Positions 6,890 through 13,989 of a DNA stretch of 21,016 nucleotides are shown in pieces. This stretch comes from Candidatus Hydrothermota bacterium. Its GTDB lineage: Bacteria; Hydrothermota; Hydrothermia; UBA1063. The notes below the pieces were generated by a model. It was given only the letters and a program-made list of their open reading frames with translations. It did not search any database and was not told where the DNA came from. Position 1 is the stretch's first letter. Each line of letters opens with the position of its first letter. The DNA is taken from assembly GCA_003644895.1 (NCBI GenBank), contig QNDO01000007.1:1-21016 (forward strand). Direction: 5' to 3'. A program made the translations under genes and the position numbers.

Positions 6890-8497
6890 CTATCTTCTAC
6901 AATTTTCACAATGGAATTCTTTATCAAGGTGTTTTACAAATTCTTCTCTAAAGTTTTCTATTGCACTTTTTACTGGCATAATGAGTGATTGCCCAAGCGG
7001 GCAAAAAGAACTTTTCCACATAGATTCAGATATTTTGATCATTTTATCAAGGTCTGACTCTTCACCCTCGCCTTTCCTTACTTTTTTGATAAGTTCAAGA
7101 AGTTCTCTAGTACCAATCCGACAAGGGGTACATTTGCCACAGGATTCATGGTAGAAAAATCTAATTATCGAAAAAAGCATATCTACCATGCAGGCATCTT
7201 CATTCATCACCAGAATAGCGCCGGATCCAAGAACTGCCTTATACTCTTTTAAATTGTCAAAATCCATTTTTACATCAAGAAGCCTATCAGGAAGAAACAC
7301 ACCTGCTGCGCCACCCACCAGAGCTGCCTTGAATTTTTTACCATTCTTAATTCCACCACCATAAGAAAAGATAATCTCTCTCAGAGGGGTTCCCATTTCA
7401 ACTTCTATTAGCCCTGGATATTTTACATGTCCCAAGATTGTGTATACCTTCGTCCCAGTAGATTTTTCAGTTCCAAACTTTTTATACCATTCTGCACCAT
7501 TTTTTATAATAGAAGGTACATTGGCTAAGGTCTCAACATTATTAACAACAGTTGGTTTCTGCCATAAGCCGTGTGTCACGGGATATGGAGGTTTAAAACG
7601 AGGCTGACCCCTCTTACCTTCTAAAGATTCTATCAAAGCGGTTTCTTCACCGCACACGTAAGCTCCTGCACCTTTTTTAATCTCTATATCAAAGGAGAAG
7701 CCTGTGCCCAGAATATCTTCACCTAGAAGTCCATATTTATATGCATCATCGATGGCCTTCTGCATCCTTTTTATTGAAAGTGCATATTCTCCTCTTATGT
7801 AGATATATCCCTTTCTAGCACCAATTGCATAAGCACATAACATCATACCTTCAAGGAGCTTATGGGGGTCTCCTTCAAGTATAAGTCTATCCTTAAATGT
7901 CCCGGGTTCTCCCTCATCTGCATTGCATATTACATACTTTATATCTCCCTCTGCTTTTCTGGTAAATTCCCACTTCAAACCAGTAGGAAAACCTGCTCCT
8001 CCCCTACCCCGAAGACCTGATTTTTTGACTTCTTCTATCACTTCCTCCGGTTTCATAGAGGTGAGTGCTTTCTCAAGGGCCTCATATCCCCCCACTGCAA
8101 TATATTCCTCAATGTTCTCAGGATCTATAACACCTGCATTTTCAAGAACTATTCTAACCTGTTTCCGGGTTAGACCCACCGTTTCTCTCTTAACTGCTCT
8201 TACTGGTAATTCAGGTAGCATTAATTCTTTGACAGGCCTTCCCTTTAGGAGATGTTCCTCAACTATCTTAGGAACATCATCTGGTTTAACATTTTCGTAA
8301 TATATTCCTTCCGGATAAACAACAAGAACTACACCCTTTCCCGAAATTCCCAGTGTTCCGGTTTCGAGAACCTTTATCTCATCGGAAAGCCCTCTTGATT
8401 CAATTTCTTTAATCAGTCTTTCTTCTACTTCCTTAGCACCTGCCATTACTGTTTCAGGATCAACAGATACAAGTACATGGGCCCTTTGCAGTTTCAT
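6890..8497 (-). CDS. NuoF/HydB-like flavoprotein subunit 2 with a cysteine-free N-terminal domain
   Basis: NADH-binding FMN subunit for the hydrogenase complex, 535 aa. Residues 1-90 match the thioredoxin-like [2Fe-2S] domain, but all cluster positions are non-Cys (SVDPETV near 11-17, ETGTLGISGKG at 45-55). The FMN/NADH domain is at about 160-330 (GLRGRGGAGFPTG at 161-173, NADEGEPGTFKDR at 192-204, GAGAYVCGEETALI at 276-289), an SLBB domain is at about 350-410, and the N3-type [4Fe-4S] site is Cys453, 456, 459 and 499. It ends with a CENC tail instead of a two-cluster ferredoxin domain. The loop GEPGTFKDR resembles complex I NuoF more than HydB. AGGAGG lies 5 bases before the ATG, which overlaps the previous stop (ATGA). 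It is divergent from the NuoF upstream, so this is not a recent duplication. Confidence 0.88.
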   Translation of the reverse strand: MKLQRAHVLVSVDPETVMAGAKEVEERLIKEIESRGLSDEIKVLETGTLGISGKGVVLVVYPEGIYYENVKPDDVPKIVEEHLLKGRPVKELMLPELPVRAVKRETVGLTRKQVRIVLENAGVIDPENIEEYIAVGGYEALEKALTSMKPEEVIEEVKKSGLRGRGGAGFPTGLKWEFTRKAEGDIKYVICNADEGEPGTFKDRLILEGDPHKLLEGMMLCAYAIGARKGYIYIRGEYALSIKRMQKAIDDAYKYGLLGEDILGTGFSFDIEIKKGAGAYVCGEETALIESLEGKRGQPRFKPPYPVTHGLWQKPTVVNNVETLANVPSIIKNGAEWYKKFGTEKSTGTKVYTILGHVKYPGLIEVEMGTPLREIIFSYGGGIKNGKKFKAALVGGAAGVFLPDRLLDVKMDFDNLKEYKAVLGSGAILVMNEDACMVDMLFSIIRFFYHESCGKCTPCRIGTRELLELIKKVRKGEGEESDLDKMIKISESMWKSSFCPLGQSLIMPVKSAIENFREEFVKHLDKEFHCENCRR

Positions 8498-8952
8498 CTT
8501 TCCCTCCTCTTTTCTTCTATGATTTGCCTTATTTTTTCAGGAGTTAGATTTCCATAAACTTCGTCGTTAATCATCATAGCAGGTGCAACACCACACACCC
8601 CTAAGCACGAACTTAGCTCCAAGGTAAACAATCCGTCTGAGGTAGTCTCACCGATACCAATACCTAGAAGTTTTGCTAATTCATAAATTATGTTGCTGGA
8701 TCCCATAAGATGACAAGCTGGAGATTCGCATACTCTTATTATATATTTCCCACGTGGTTTCAGACTGAACATAGAATAGAAGGTAGCCACTCCGTGCACA
8801 TAGCTGTACGGCACATTGAGGTAATTTGCCACCGCTTCAAGGTCTTCTTTGGATAGGTAGTGTTGGGGGTTGTTATCTTGCAGGTCATGTAAAATGAACA
8901 GTATGTTCTCTAATTCTGGAGTATATTTTTGAAGGATTTCTTCTCTCTTCAT
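8494..8952 (-). CDS. NuoE/HydC-like [2Fe-2S] subunit 2
   Basis: This 152-aa NuoE-family subunit has an N-terminal helical domain and a C-terminal thioredoxin-like [2Fe-2S] domain. All four cluster ligands are present: two in VCESPAC and two in SCLGVC, followed by the family's APAMMINDEVYGNLTPEK segment. It normally pairs with a NuoF/HydB subunit to pass electrons between NADH-FMN and the Fe-S chain. Its stop overlaps the start of the downstream NuoF2 (ATGA), so these two are probably a stoichiometric pair. The ribosome site is an unusual run of seven G at 8956-8962 whose last base belongs to the preceding gene's TAG stop. A second NuoE lies upstream in the same operon. Confidence 0.9.
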   Translation of the reverse strand: MKREEILQKYTPELENILFILHDLQDNNPQHYLSKEDLEAVANYLNVPYSYVHGVATFYSMFSLKPRGKYIIRVCESPACHLMGSSNIIYELAKLLGIGIGETTSDGLFTLELSSCLGVCGVAPAMMINDEVYGNLTPEKIRQIIEEKRRER

Positions 8953-8955
8953 ATT

Positions 8956-8962
8956 CCCCCCC
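8956..8962 (-). promoter_or_regulatory. poly-G ribosome binding site of the second NuoE gene
   Basis: A run of seven G on the minus strand sits 3 bases before the ATG at 8952 and replaces the AGGAGG used by its neighbours; its last-transcribed bases follow, and its first base belongs to, the TAG stop of the upstream gene. It decides the start at 8952. A G7 run could vary in length by slippage, which would change spacing and not frame. Confidence 0.6.
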
Positions 8963-10626
8963 TAAATTATATCCTTAATTTTTTCTATAGCAGTTTCTAA
9001 TTTCTCTTCCTTTTTAAATTGACAAACTCCTGCTCTGCATTTTCTCTCTTTAATATGCTCCATGTATTCTTCTCTAAAGTATTTAATTGTAGAAAGTACT
9101 GGATTAGGGGCCGATTGTCCAAGCCCGCACAATGAAGTAGTCTGTATCTCTTTGCCAAGTTTTTCGAGTAACTCTATATCCTCTTCTCTACCCTCACCTC
9201 TAGTAATTCTATCCAGGATATCATACATTTGTTTTAAGCCTACTCTGCATGGTACACATTGTCCGCAGGATTCCTCCATGGTAAATTCTAGGAAAAATTT
9301 TGCAATGTTTACCATACAATCATCTTCGTCAAGGACTATAAGGCCTCCTGATCCCATTATGGTACCCAGTTCTTTCAATGATTCATAATCTACAGGAGTA
9401 TCAAGATATTTCTCTGGTACACAGCCACCTGATGGACCACCTATTTGCACCGCTTTGAATTTCTTCCCATTAGGTACACCACCACCAATATCGTAAACAA
9501 GCTCTCTCAATGTGATGCCCATGGGAACTTCAACAAGTCCCGTATTCACCACCTTGCCGGAGAGGGCAAACACTTTTGTCCCTTTACTCTTTTCAGTCCC
9601 AATTGAACTAAACCATGATGCACCACTGAGAATGATGTGTCTCACATTAGCAAGAGTCTCAACATTGTTTATTAGAGTAGGCTTGCCCCAGAGACCACTC
9701 TGCGCTGGATAGGGTGGTTTGGGCTTTGGTTGACCTCTTTTACCTTCTATGGAAGCGATAAGAGCAGTCTCCTCTCCACATACAAATGCTCCTGCTCCCA
9801 TTCTCAATTCAACATCGAACTCAAAACCTGTTTCAAAAATATTTTTACCCAGAAGACCATATTTACGGGCTTGTTTAATGGCAATTTCCAGTCGTTTCAC
9901 AGCAAGAGGATACTCAGCTCTTACATATATATAGCCTTGTTTGGCTCCAATTGCGTATGCAGCGATTGCCATGCCTTCTAGTACAGCGTGTGGATCCCCT
10001 TCGAGGATAGCTCTATCCATAAAGGCTCCTGGATCACCTTCATCAGCATTGCATATTACATATTTTTCATTACCCTGTGCTTCTCTTGTAAACTTCCATT
10101 TCAGACCTGTTGGGAAACCAGCTCCTCCCCTACCTCTCAATCCTGATTTAATAATTTCGTCAATTACCTCCTCAGGTTTCATTTCTGTCAATACTTTACC
10201 GAGCGCTTCATAACCTCCGGTAGCAATATACTCTTCTATATTCTCGGGGTCTATTTTACCACAGTTAGCAAGGGCAATTTTGAACTGCTTCTCAAAAAAT
10301 GGTATCTGTTTCTTTTCCTCAGCAATTTTTCGTGCTTCCGGAGTTTCCCAGAGCAGTCTCCTGACCGGCCTTCCCTTAAGAAAATGCTCTTTAACAATCT
10401 CCTCTACATCCTCTTCCTTCAACCTTATGTAGAAAGTCCCATCAGGATATACAAGCATCACAGGTCCAAGTTCACAGGGACCCATACAGCCTGTCTCAAT
10501 TATAGCAACTTCTTCCTGAAGCCCTTCTTTTGCAATTACTTCTTCCAATTTTTTCCTAATAAGCTGGCTATTGTTGGAAATGCAGGCAGCACCGGAGCAT
10601 ATCAGTACATCAAGTCTTTTAGGCAT
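8962..10626 (-). CDS. hydB: HydB/NuoF-like flavoprotein subunit 1 of the NADH-linked hydrogenase
   Basis: FMN- and NADH-binding subunit, 554 aa, the better match to HydB. The N-terminal thioredoxin-like [2Fe-2S] domain is intact (Cys10, 15, 47, 51). The FMN/NADH domain follows (GLRGRGGAGFPTG at 162-174, NADEGDPGAFMDR at 193-205), then an SLBB domain with GGPSGGCVP at about 396-404, and an N3-type [4Fe-4S] site at Cys454, 457, 460 and 500. The tail has Cys530 and Cys535 (CRAGVC), where Thermotoga HydB continues into a two-[4Fe-4S] ferredoxin domain; here the protein ends about 20 residues later. The next gene starts 9 bp on, so the missing domain is not hidden by a visible frameshift. AGGAGG lies 6 bases before the ATG. 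Confidence 0.9.
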   Translation of the reverse strand: MPKRLDVLICSGAACISNNSQLIRKKLEEVIAKEGLQEEVAIIETGCMGPCELGPVMLVYPDGTFYIRLKEEDVEEIVKEHFLKGRPVRRLLWETPEARKIAEEKKQIPFFEKQFKIALANCGKIDPENIEEYIATGGYEALGKVLTEMKPEEVIDEIIKSGLRGRGGAGFPTGLKWKFTREAQGNEKYVICNADEGDPGAFMDRAILEGDPHAVLEGMAIAAYAIGAKQGYIYVRAEYPLAVKRLEIAIKQARKYGLLGKNIFETGFEFDVELRMGAGAFVCGEETALIASIEGKRGQPKPKPPYPAQSGLWGKPTLINNVETLANVRHIILSGASWFSSIGTEKSKGTKVFALSGKVVNTGLVEVPMGITLRELVYDIGGGVPNGKKFKAVQIGGPSGGCVPEKYLDTPVDYESLKELGTIMGSGGLIVLDEDDCMVNIAKFFLEFTMEESCGQCVPCRVGLKQMYDILDRITRGEGREEDIELLEKLGKEIQTTSLCGLGQSAPNPVLSTIKYFREEYMEHIKERKCRAGVCQFKKEEKLETAIEKIKDII

Positions 10627-10639
10627 ATAGTTCCTCCTA

Positions 10640-11002
10640 CTATTCCCTAACTTCTATTACATAATCTGAAACCGGATTGCTATTGACAATATGTTCAGCA
10701 ACTATTCTCCGCACCAATTCTGGCGTAACATTACCATAAACTATAATTGGTTTATCTTCTTCGTGAATTTCTACCACAGGTTCATGAGAGGCAAGGCCTT
10801 TCTCGCCTGTTTGAGTCACAATGACGTCCTTAAGGTTTCTCTTCTCCACTTCTTCAAGAAATACCTTGAGGACCTCTCTGGCACCTGCAGCTATCCCACT
10901 TGTTCCCATTCCCACAATAATCTTTATACGAGCTTTTCCCTCTCTGAGTTTCATCTCCCTCTCAGCTTTTTCTCTTATTCTCCTTAAATCTTCAAGCTTC
11001 AT
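10640..11002 (-). CDS. thioredoxin-like ferredoxin-family protein lacking cluster cysteines
   Basis: This 120-aa protein has the fold signature of the stand-alone (2Fe-2S) thioredoxin-like ferredoxins found between NuoE and NuoF in hydrogenase operons. After a basic N-terminal helix come VGMGTSGIAAGAREVL, TQTGEKGLASHEP and VYGNVTPELVRRIVAEHI. In relatives I recall, the first block reads GTCG and the second TGCxGxC; here those cysteines are Ser, Glu and Ala, and the whole protein contains no Cys. It therefore cannot bind a conventional [2Fe-2S] cluster. A structural, docking or regulatory subunit is the likeliest reading. GGAGG precedes the ATG by about 6 bases; the gene overlaps the ATPase upstream by 11 bp. 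Confidence 0.85.
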   Translation of the reverse strand: MKLEDLRRIREKAEREMKLREGKARIKIIVGMGTSGIAAGAREVLKVFLEEVEKRNLKDVIVTQTGEKGLASHEPVVEIHEEDKPIIVYGNVTPELVRRIVAEHIVNSNPVSDYVIEVRE

Positions 11003-11552
11003 GTTTAACCTCCATCATTTTTTTAAGATTTTCGTGTATATATTTTTTTAAAAATCCTAGAACTTCTGGGTGTGTTAAAGGCACTCCTCCAAGAAGTTCT
11101 TTGATTTTTAAAGTATCTATCTCGAAAATTTTACCATCTTTGTTATATTTTATATAAAAATTTACATGCGGTATGGTGGTTATTATTGTAAAAAATGTGT
11201 TTTCAAGGTTTCCCATCGGTGGTAAATCAATATGGCTACTTCTAAAAATTGCTTTTATACGGGTGCCCTCGCCGGGTACACTCTCCATCCTAAATTCCCC
11301 ATCGCAATGGATTGCGCTTTGTTTAAGCAAAGGAATCCCTAACCCAACCCTTCTATCTAATTTTGAAGAAAAGAAAGGAGATTGAGCCTTCTCCAGCGTT
11401 TCTTTATCCATACCTTTCCCATCATCGATAACTTCAATGCTTAGTACATCTTTTTTTGAATCTTCTTCTATAATAATATGTATATTCTTGGCACCTGCAC
11501 TTACTGAATTTTGGACTAGATCTAGAATGTGCAGGCTCAATTCTTCCATCAA
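10992..11552 (-). CDS. GHKL-type ATPase in hydrogenase operon
   Basis: The 186-aa protein carries a HATPase_c (GHKL) domain in its first 100 residues: N-box DLVQNSVSAGA around Asn15, G1 box DDGKGM at 43-48, FFSSK near 60-64 as the F-box, G2 GLGIPLLKQ at 70-78, and GEGT at 94-97. There is no His-containing dimerization domain, sensor or transmembrane segment, so it is not a complete histidine kinase. The last 85 residues are of unknown fold. Genes like this recur, as I recall, next to NuoE/HydC in clostridial hydrogenase operons and are often called histidine kinase or ATP-binding protein; their function is not established. The start is TTG at 11552 (GGAGG about 11 bases upstream) or ATG at 11549. 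It starts 3 bp after the NuoE stop. Confidence 0.82.
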   Translation of the reverse strand: MMEELSLHILDLVQNSVSAGAKNIHIIIEEDSKKDVLSIEVIDDGKGMDKETLEKAQSPFFSSKLDRRVGLGIPLLKQSAIHCDGEFRMESVPGEGTRIKAIFRSSHIDLPPMGNLENTFFTIITTIPHVNFYIKYNKDGKIFEIDTLKIKELLGGVPLTHPEVLGFLKKYIHENLKKMMEVKHEA

Positions 11553-11555
11553 GAT

Positions 11556-12053
11556 CTATGCACCTCCATGTTCTTCTCTGTATTTTTTAACTATCTCTAC
11601 GGCCCTTTCTGGTGTTAATTTACCATATACTTCGTCGTTAATCATCATAACCGGAGCAAGGCCACAAGCCCCAAAACATCTGGCAGTTGATAAAGTAAAC
11701 ATCTTGTCCTCTGTAGTTTCCCCTATTTTTATTCCCAGCTCCTTGGAAAGTGCTTCGGCAACATTGGCTGCTCCTTTTACATGGCATGCGGTTCCCATAC
11801 AGATATTTATAATATGTCTCGCTACGGGTTCTGTTCTAAAAAAATTATAAAAAGTCACCACACCGTATACGCTGGAAAGTGGAACATTCAATTCTTTTGC
11901 AACAAAAAACTGGACTTCTGGAGGTAAATATCCGAAAATTTCCTGGGCTCTATGTAGAACCTGGATCAGGGGGCCAGGTTTCCTTCTGTATCTTATTATT
12001 TCCCTTTTTAAGGCCTTGTATTGTGGATTATCTTCTGGAATATGCATCTTCAT
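11556..12053 (-). CDS. hydC: NuoE/HydC-like [2Fe-2S] subunit 1
   Basis: This 165-aa NuoE-family subunit carries the electron-transfer [2Fe-2S] cluster that accepts electrons from, or gives them to, the NuoF/HydB FMN. The N-terminal helical domain (residues 1-80) is followed by the thioredoxin-like domain with all four Cys ligands in ICMGTACH and ARCFGACG, then the family segment APVMMINDEVYGKLTPE. Its place just before the GHKL ATPase, ferredoxin-like protein and HydB matches the standard hydC position I know from Clostridia. The start at 12053 has AGGAGG 6 bases upstream and overlaps the PHP gene's stop (ATGA). Which of the two NuoE proteins pairs with which NuoF cannot be settled from sequence. 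Confidence 0.9.
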   Translation of the reverse strand: MKMHIPEDNPQYKALKREIIRYRRKPGPLIQVLHRAQEIFGYLPPEVQFFVAKELNVPLSSVYGVVTFYNFFRTEPVARHIINICMGTACHVKGAANVAEALSKELGIKIGETTEDKMFTLSTARCFGACGLAPVMMINDEVYGKLTPERAVEIVKKYREEHGGA

Positions 12054-12811
12054 TTATATCCTCCTTGTTTTCTCACAATCCTTGAATATCTACCTTCCTC
12101 TTTTCTAAGGGCTTTTTTAATCTCTTTAATTGAAGGAGAACTTAAATAAAACTCTGTATAGACTCTCCCTATATCTTGCAGATAATGGGCATCTGAAAAA
12201 GATACCAACGTGTATTTTCTCAAAAACGGGAATCTCCTCAAGATTTCTTCTTCTGTGGCCATATAGCTTATCTCTACAGCTTTAAAATCCAAATGTTCCG
12301 GGATAAAACCAAGTTGGGCAATTATACTGTAGCTTTCCTGGTCCACGTGGGCCGGTATGCATAGTCCCCCATACTCCTGTACCAGGGAGTAAAGTTCATC
12401 TACACTCATTGTGAAGGAATTCAAGAGTAATTTCTTTTCAGTCCTTATTATTTCATCATTTTCATCAACAACAACTTGATCTCCAAAATGTTCTGGGACA
12501 TTTAAAATATCAGGTAGTTTAGGATAAATCACTTTATAGAACTCATATACCTGCTCATAGGTATCAAACAAAATGAGGGTGTGAATTTCCTCCTCTGTCT
12601 GTGCCTCCAGACCATATATAATACTTATGTCAAATCTTTTTGCAATTTTACCCGCATAATATCCATTCTCGATGGCATTATGATCTGTTATAGCAATTAA
12701 ATTTAATCCAAGTTCATTTGCTCTATTGACAATAGCTGTAGGCGACATTTCCAGACTGCCACAGGGCGAAAGCGTAGAATGTATATGTAAATCGGCCATA
12801 TACTTATGCAC
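12050..12811 (-). CDS. PHP-domain metal-dependent phosphoesterase
   Basis: The 253-aa protein has a full set of PHP active-site motifs: DLHIHST (His9, His11), TDHN (Asp43, His44), GLEAQ (Glu69), EEIHTL (His77), PAHVD (His155) and SDAH (Asp207, His209). These bind a di- or trinuclear metal centre that hydrolyses phosphoester bonds; relatives act on nucleotides, oligoribonucleotides or sugar phosphates. The substrate here is unknown. It lies between the DRTGG gene and hydC, a neighbourhood I recall from clostridial hydrogenase operons. The start is GTG at 12811 (AGGG 8 bases upstream, 8-bp overlap with the previous gene) or ATG at 12799, which has GGTG 9 bases upstream; the ATG start would lose four residues and no motif. 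Confidence 0.85.
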   Translation of the reverse strand: MHKYMADLHIHSTLSPCGSLEMSPTAIVNRANELGLNLIAITDHNAIENGYYAGKIAKRFDISIIYGLEAQTEEEIHTLILFDTYEQVYEFYKVIYPKLPDILNVPEHFGDQVVVDENDEIIRTEKKLLLNSFTMSVDELYSLVQEYGGLCIPAHVDQESYSIIAQLGFIPEHLDFKAVEISYMATEEEILRRFPFLRKYTLVSFSDAHYLQDIGRVYTEFYLSSPSIKEIKKALRKEEGRYSRIVRKQGGYK

Positions 12812-13154
12812 CTTTAATTCCCTTTAATAGACAGTAAATCTTTCCAGTTGCTTCAAAAGAATTAAGCCCTGTTCCAAGAAGCACTACTCCTTCTGCCTGG
12901 GCTTTTTCAATTGTGGATTTCTCTGGTACTAATCCCCTGGTAATCAAGATAGCAGGTATTTCTTTAAGCTTAGCAACAGCAACAATGTTTAAATGACGCT
13001 GGATGGTAACCCATATACTCCCAGCTTCACATGCAGCCATAACGTCCGAAAGCAGGTCGGAGGTATATCCTCCTGTAATATCGATATCTTCAAAATTTAC
13101 TTCTGGCGTGAAAACCCTAAGGTTACACCTTTCAATTATTTCCTTTAATTTCAT
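12804..13154 (-). CDS. DRTGG-domain protein 2
   Basis: This 116-aa protein looks like a stand-alone DRTGG domain, a fold found in phosphotransacetylase-like and CBS-containing proteins and often mislabelled serine kinase. Characteristic stretches are DITGGYTSDLLSDVMA, GSIWVTIQRHLNIVAVA and PAILITRGLVPE. It has no kinase motif. An ATG at 13172 is open, but the AGGAGG at 13159-13164 lies within that stretch and sits 4 bases before the ATG at 13154, so 13154 is the true start. It overlaps the ATPase gene upstream by 23 bp. It shares the LLSDV motif and overall plan with the first gene of the operon, so the two are paralogs flanking the ATPase. A ligand-sensing role for the domain is inference. 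Confidence 0.82.
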   Translation of the reverse strand: MKLKEIIERCNLRVFTPEVNFEDIDITGGYTSDLLSDVMAACEAGSIWVTIQRHLNIVAVAKLKEIPAILITRGLVPEKSTIEKAQAEGVVLLGTGLNSFEATGKIYCLLKGIKGA

Positions 13155-13605
13155 TTTTCCTCCTATATACAATTGAATGAACTATAGTTCCTTTTCCAAC
13201 TTCAGATTCTATCTCAAAAACATCTGAATTATTCTTTATATTTGGAAGCCCCATCCCTGCACCAAAACCGTATTCTAATGCCCATTCAGGTGCAGTTGAA
13301 TAACCTGGGGTCATTACAAGCTCTATATCCTCTATGCCAGGTCCTTTATCCAGAGCTAGAATATCCACTTTTTGATCATCAACCTCCACTATCAGTTTAC
13401 CTCCTTTAGTGTAAAGAACTATATTCATTTCTGCTTCAAAACAAATTATACTAACCCTCCTTATTACATCAGGCTCAATTCCGTGTTTCTGTAGTTCTGC
13501 CTTTACATTGGCAGAAGCATCACCAGCATTGCTGAAGTCTCTTGGTTTAATAAGATAAACAAACCTAAATTTATTAGTCTCACTCACAGTATCTTGAATC
13601 ATCAT
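13132..13605 (-). CDS. RsbW/SpoIIAB-like GHKL ATPase
   Basis: The 157-aa protein is a single GHKL ATPase domain of the anti-sigma-factor kinase type. The N-box is CFEAEMNIVLYTKGG (Glu58, Asn61), G1 is LDKGPGI at 85-91, G2 is GFGAGMGLP at 113-121, and GKGT lies at 137-140. In the RsbW family such proteins phosphorylate anti-anti-sigma factors on serine and bind sigma factors. No STAS-domain partner or sigma factor lies in this window, so a phospho-target is unknown; the flanking DRTGG proteins are candidates by position only. No ribosome site is visible before the ATGs at 13605 and 13602, and the gene overlaps the upstream DRTGG gene by 26 bp, so translation is probably coupled. Confidence 0.83.
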   Translation of the reverse strand: MMIQDTVSETNKFRFVYLIKPRDFSNAGDASANVKAELQKHGIEPDVIRRVSIICFEAEMNIVLYTKGGKLIVEVDDQKVDILALDKGPGIEDIELVMTPGYSTAPEWALEYGFGAGMGLPNIKNNSDVFEIESEVGKGTIVHSIVYRRKNEIKGNN

Positions 13606-13969
13606 GTATATTGGTAGCAGGCCTATTTCTACAGGGTCTCACACCATTGGAATATAGGATACCACAGGTCTCGAACATAGTTTTGTTGGTTGCTATAATC
13701 GGAATACCAGCTTCTTTAGCATAGTCGAGGATCTTCTGAGTAGGTTTCTTACCCCGAACAAAAATTATCGCCGGAATGTTCAGTATTTCTGCTACTCTGA
13801 TAACCTGGGGACTCACAGTGCCTGTAATCAAGGTAGTGCTTTCTTCTGTGAGGGCGAGAACGTCTGATAAAAGGTCTGCAGCATAAGCTTTATCAATTTC
13901 CAAATCTTTTTTTTCCTCCCCTATCAGGATCTTGCCATCTATTACTCTAGCGACTTCTTCTAATTTCAT
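13580..13969 (-). CDS. DRTGG-domain protein 1 (first gene of the hydrogenase operon)
   Basis: This 129-aa DRTGG-domain protein carries AADLLSDVLALTEESTTLITGTVSPQ and PAIIFVRGKKPT, which match the layout of the second DRTGG protein downstream. It has about 20 extra C-terminal residues that include three cysteines (Cys107, Cys118 and Cys128). No catalytic motif is visible. It is the promoter-proximal gene of the operon: a TTGATT/TATAAT promoter ends 20 bp before its ATG, and GGAGG at 13974-13978 sets the start at 13969. The untranslated leader would be only about 14 nt. Its role in hydrogenase control or assembly is unknown; the DRTGG-ATPase-DRTGG order suggests the three proteins work together. 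Confidence 0.82.
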   Translation of the reverse strand: MKLEEVARVIDGKILIGEEKKDLEIDKAYAADLLSDVLALTEESTTLITGTVSPQVIRVAEILNIPAIIFVRGKKPTQKILDYAKEAGIPIIATNKTMFETCGILYSNGVRPCRNRPATNIHDDSRYCE

Positions 13970-13989
13970 AAGGCCTCCGTTACACTTTA

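Noticed and set aside
9062..10213. Several plus-strand open frames opposite HydB (NuoF1)
   Set aside because: They mirror a well-supported 554-aa flavoprotein gene and have low-complexity Ser/Phe-rich translations typical of antisense frames.
10992..11552. Complete sensor histidine kinase
   Set aside because: Only the ATP-binding domain is present; there is no phospho-accepting His domain, sensor domain or response regulator next to it.
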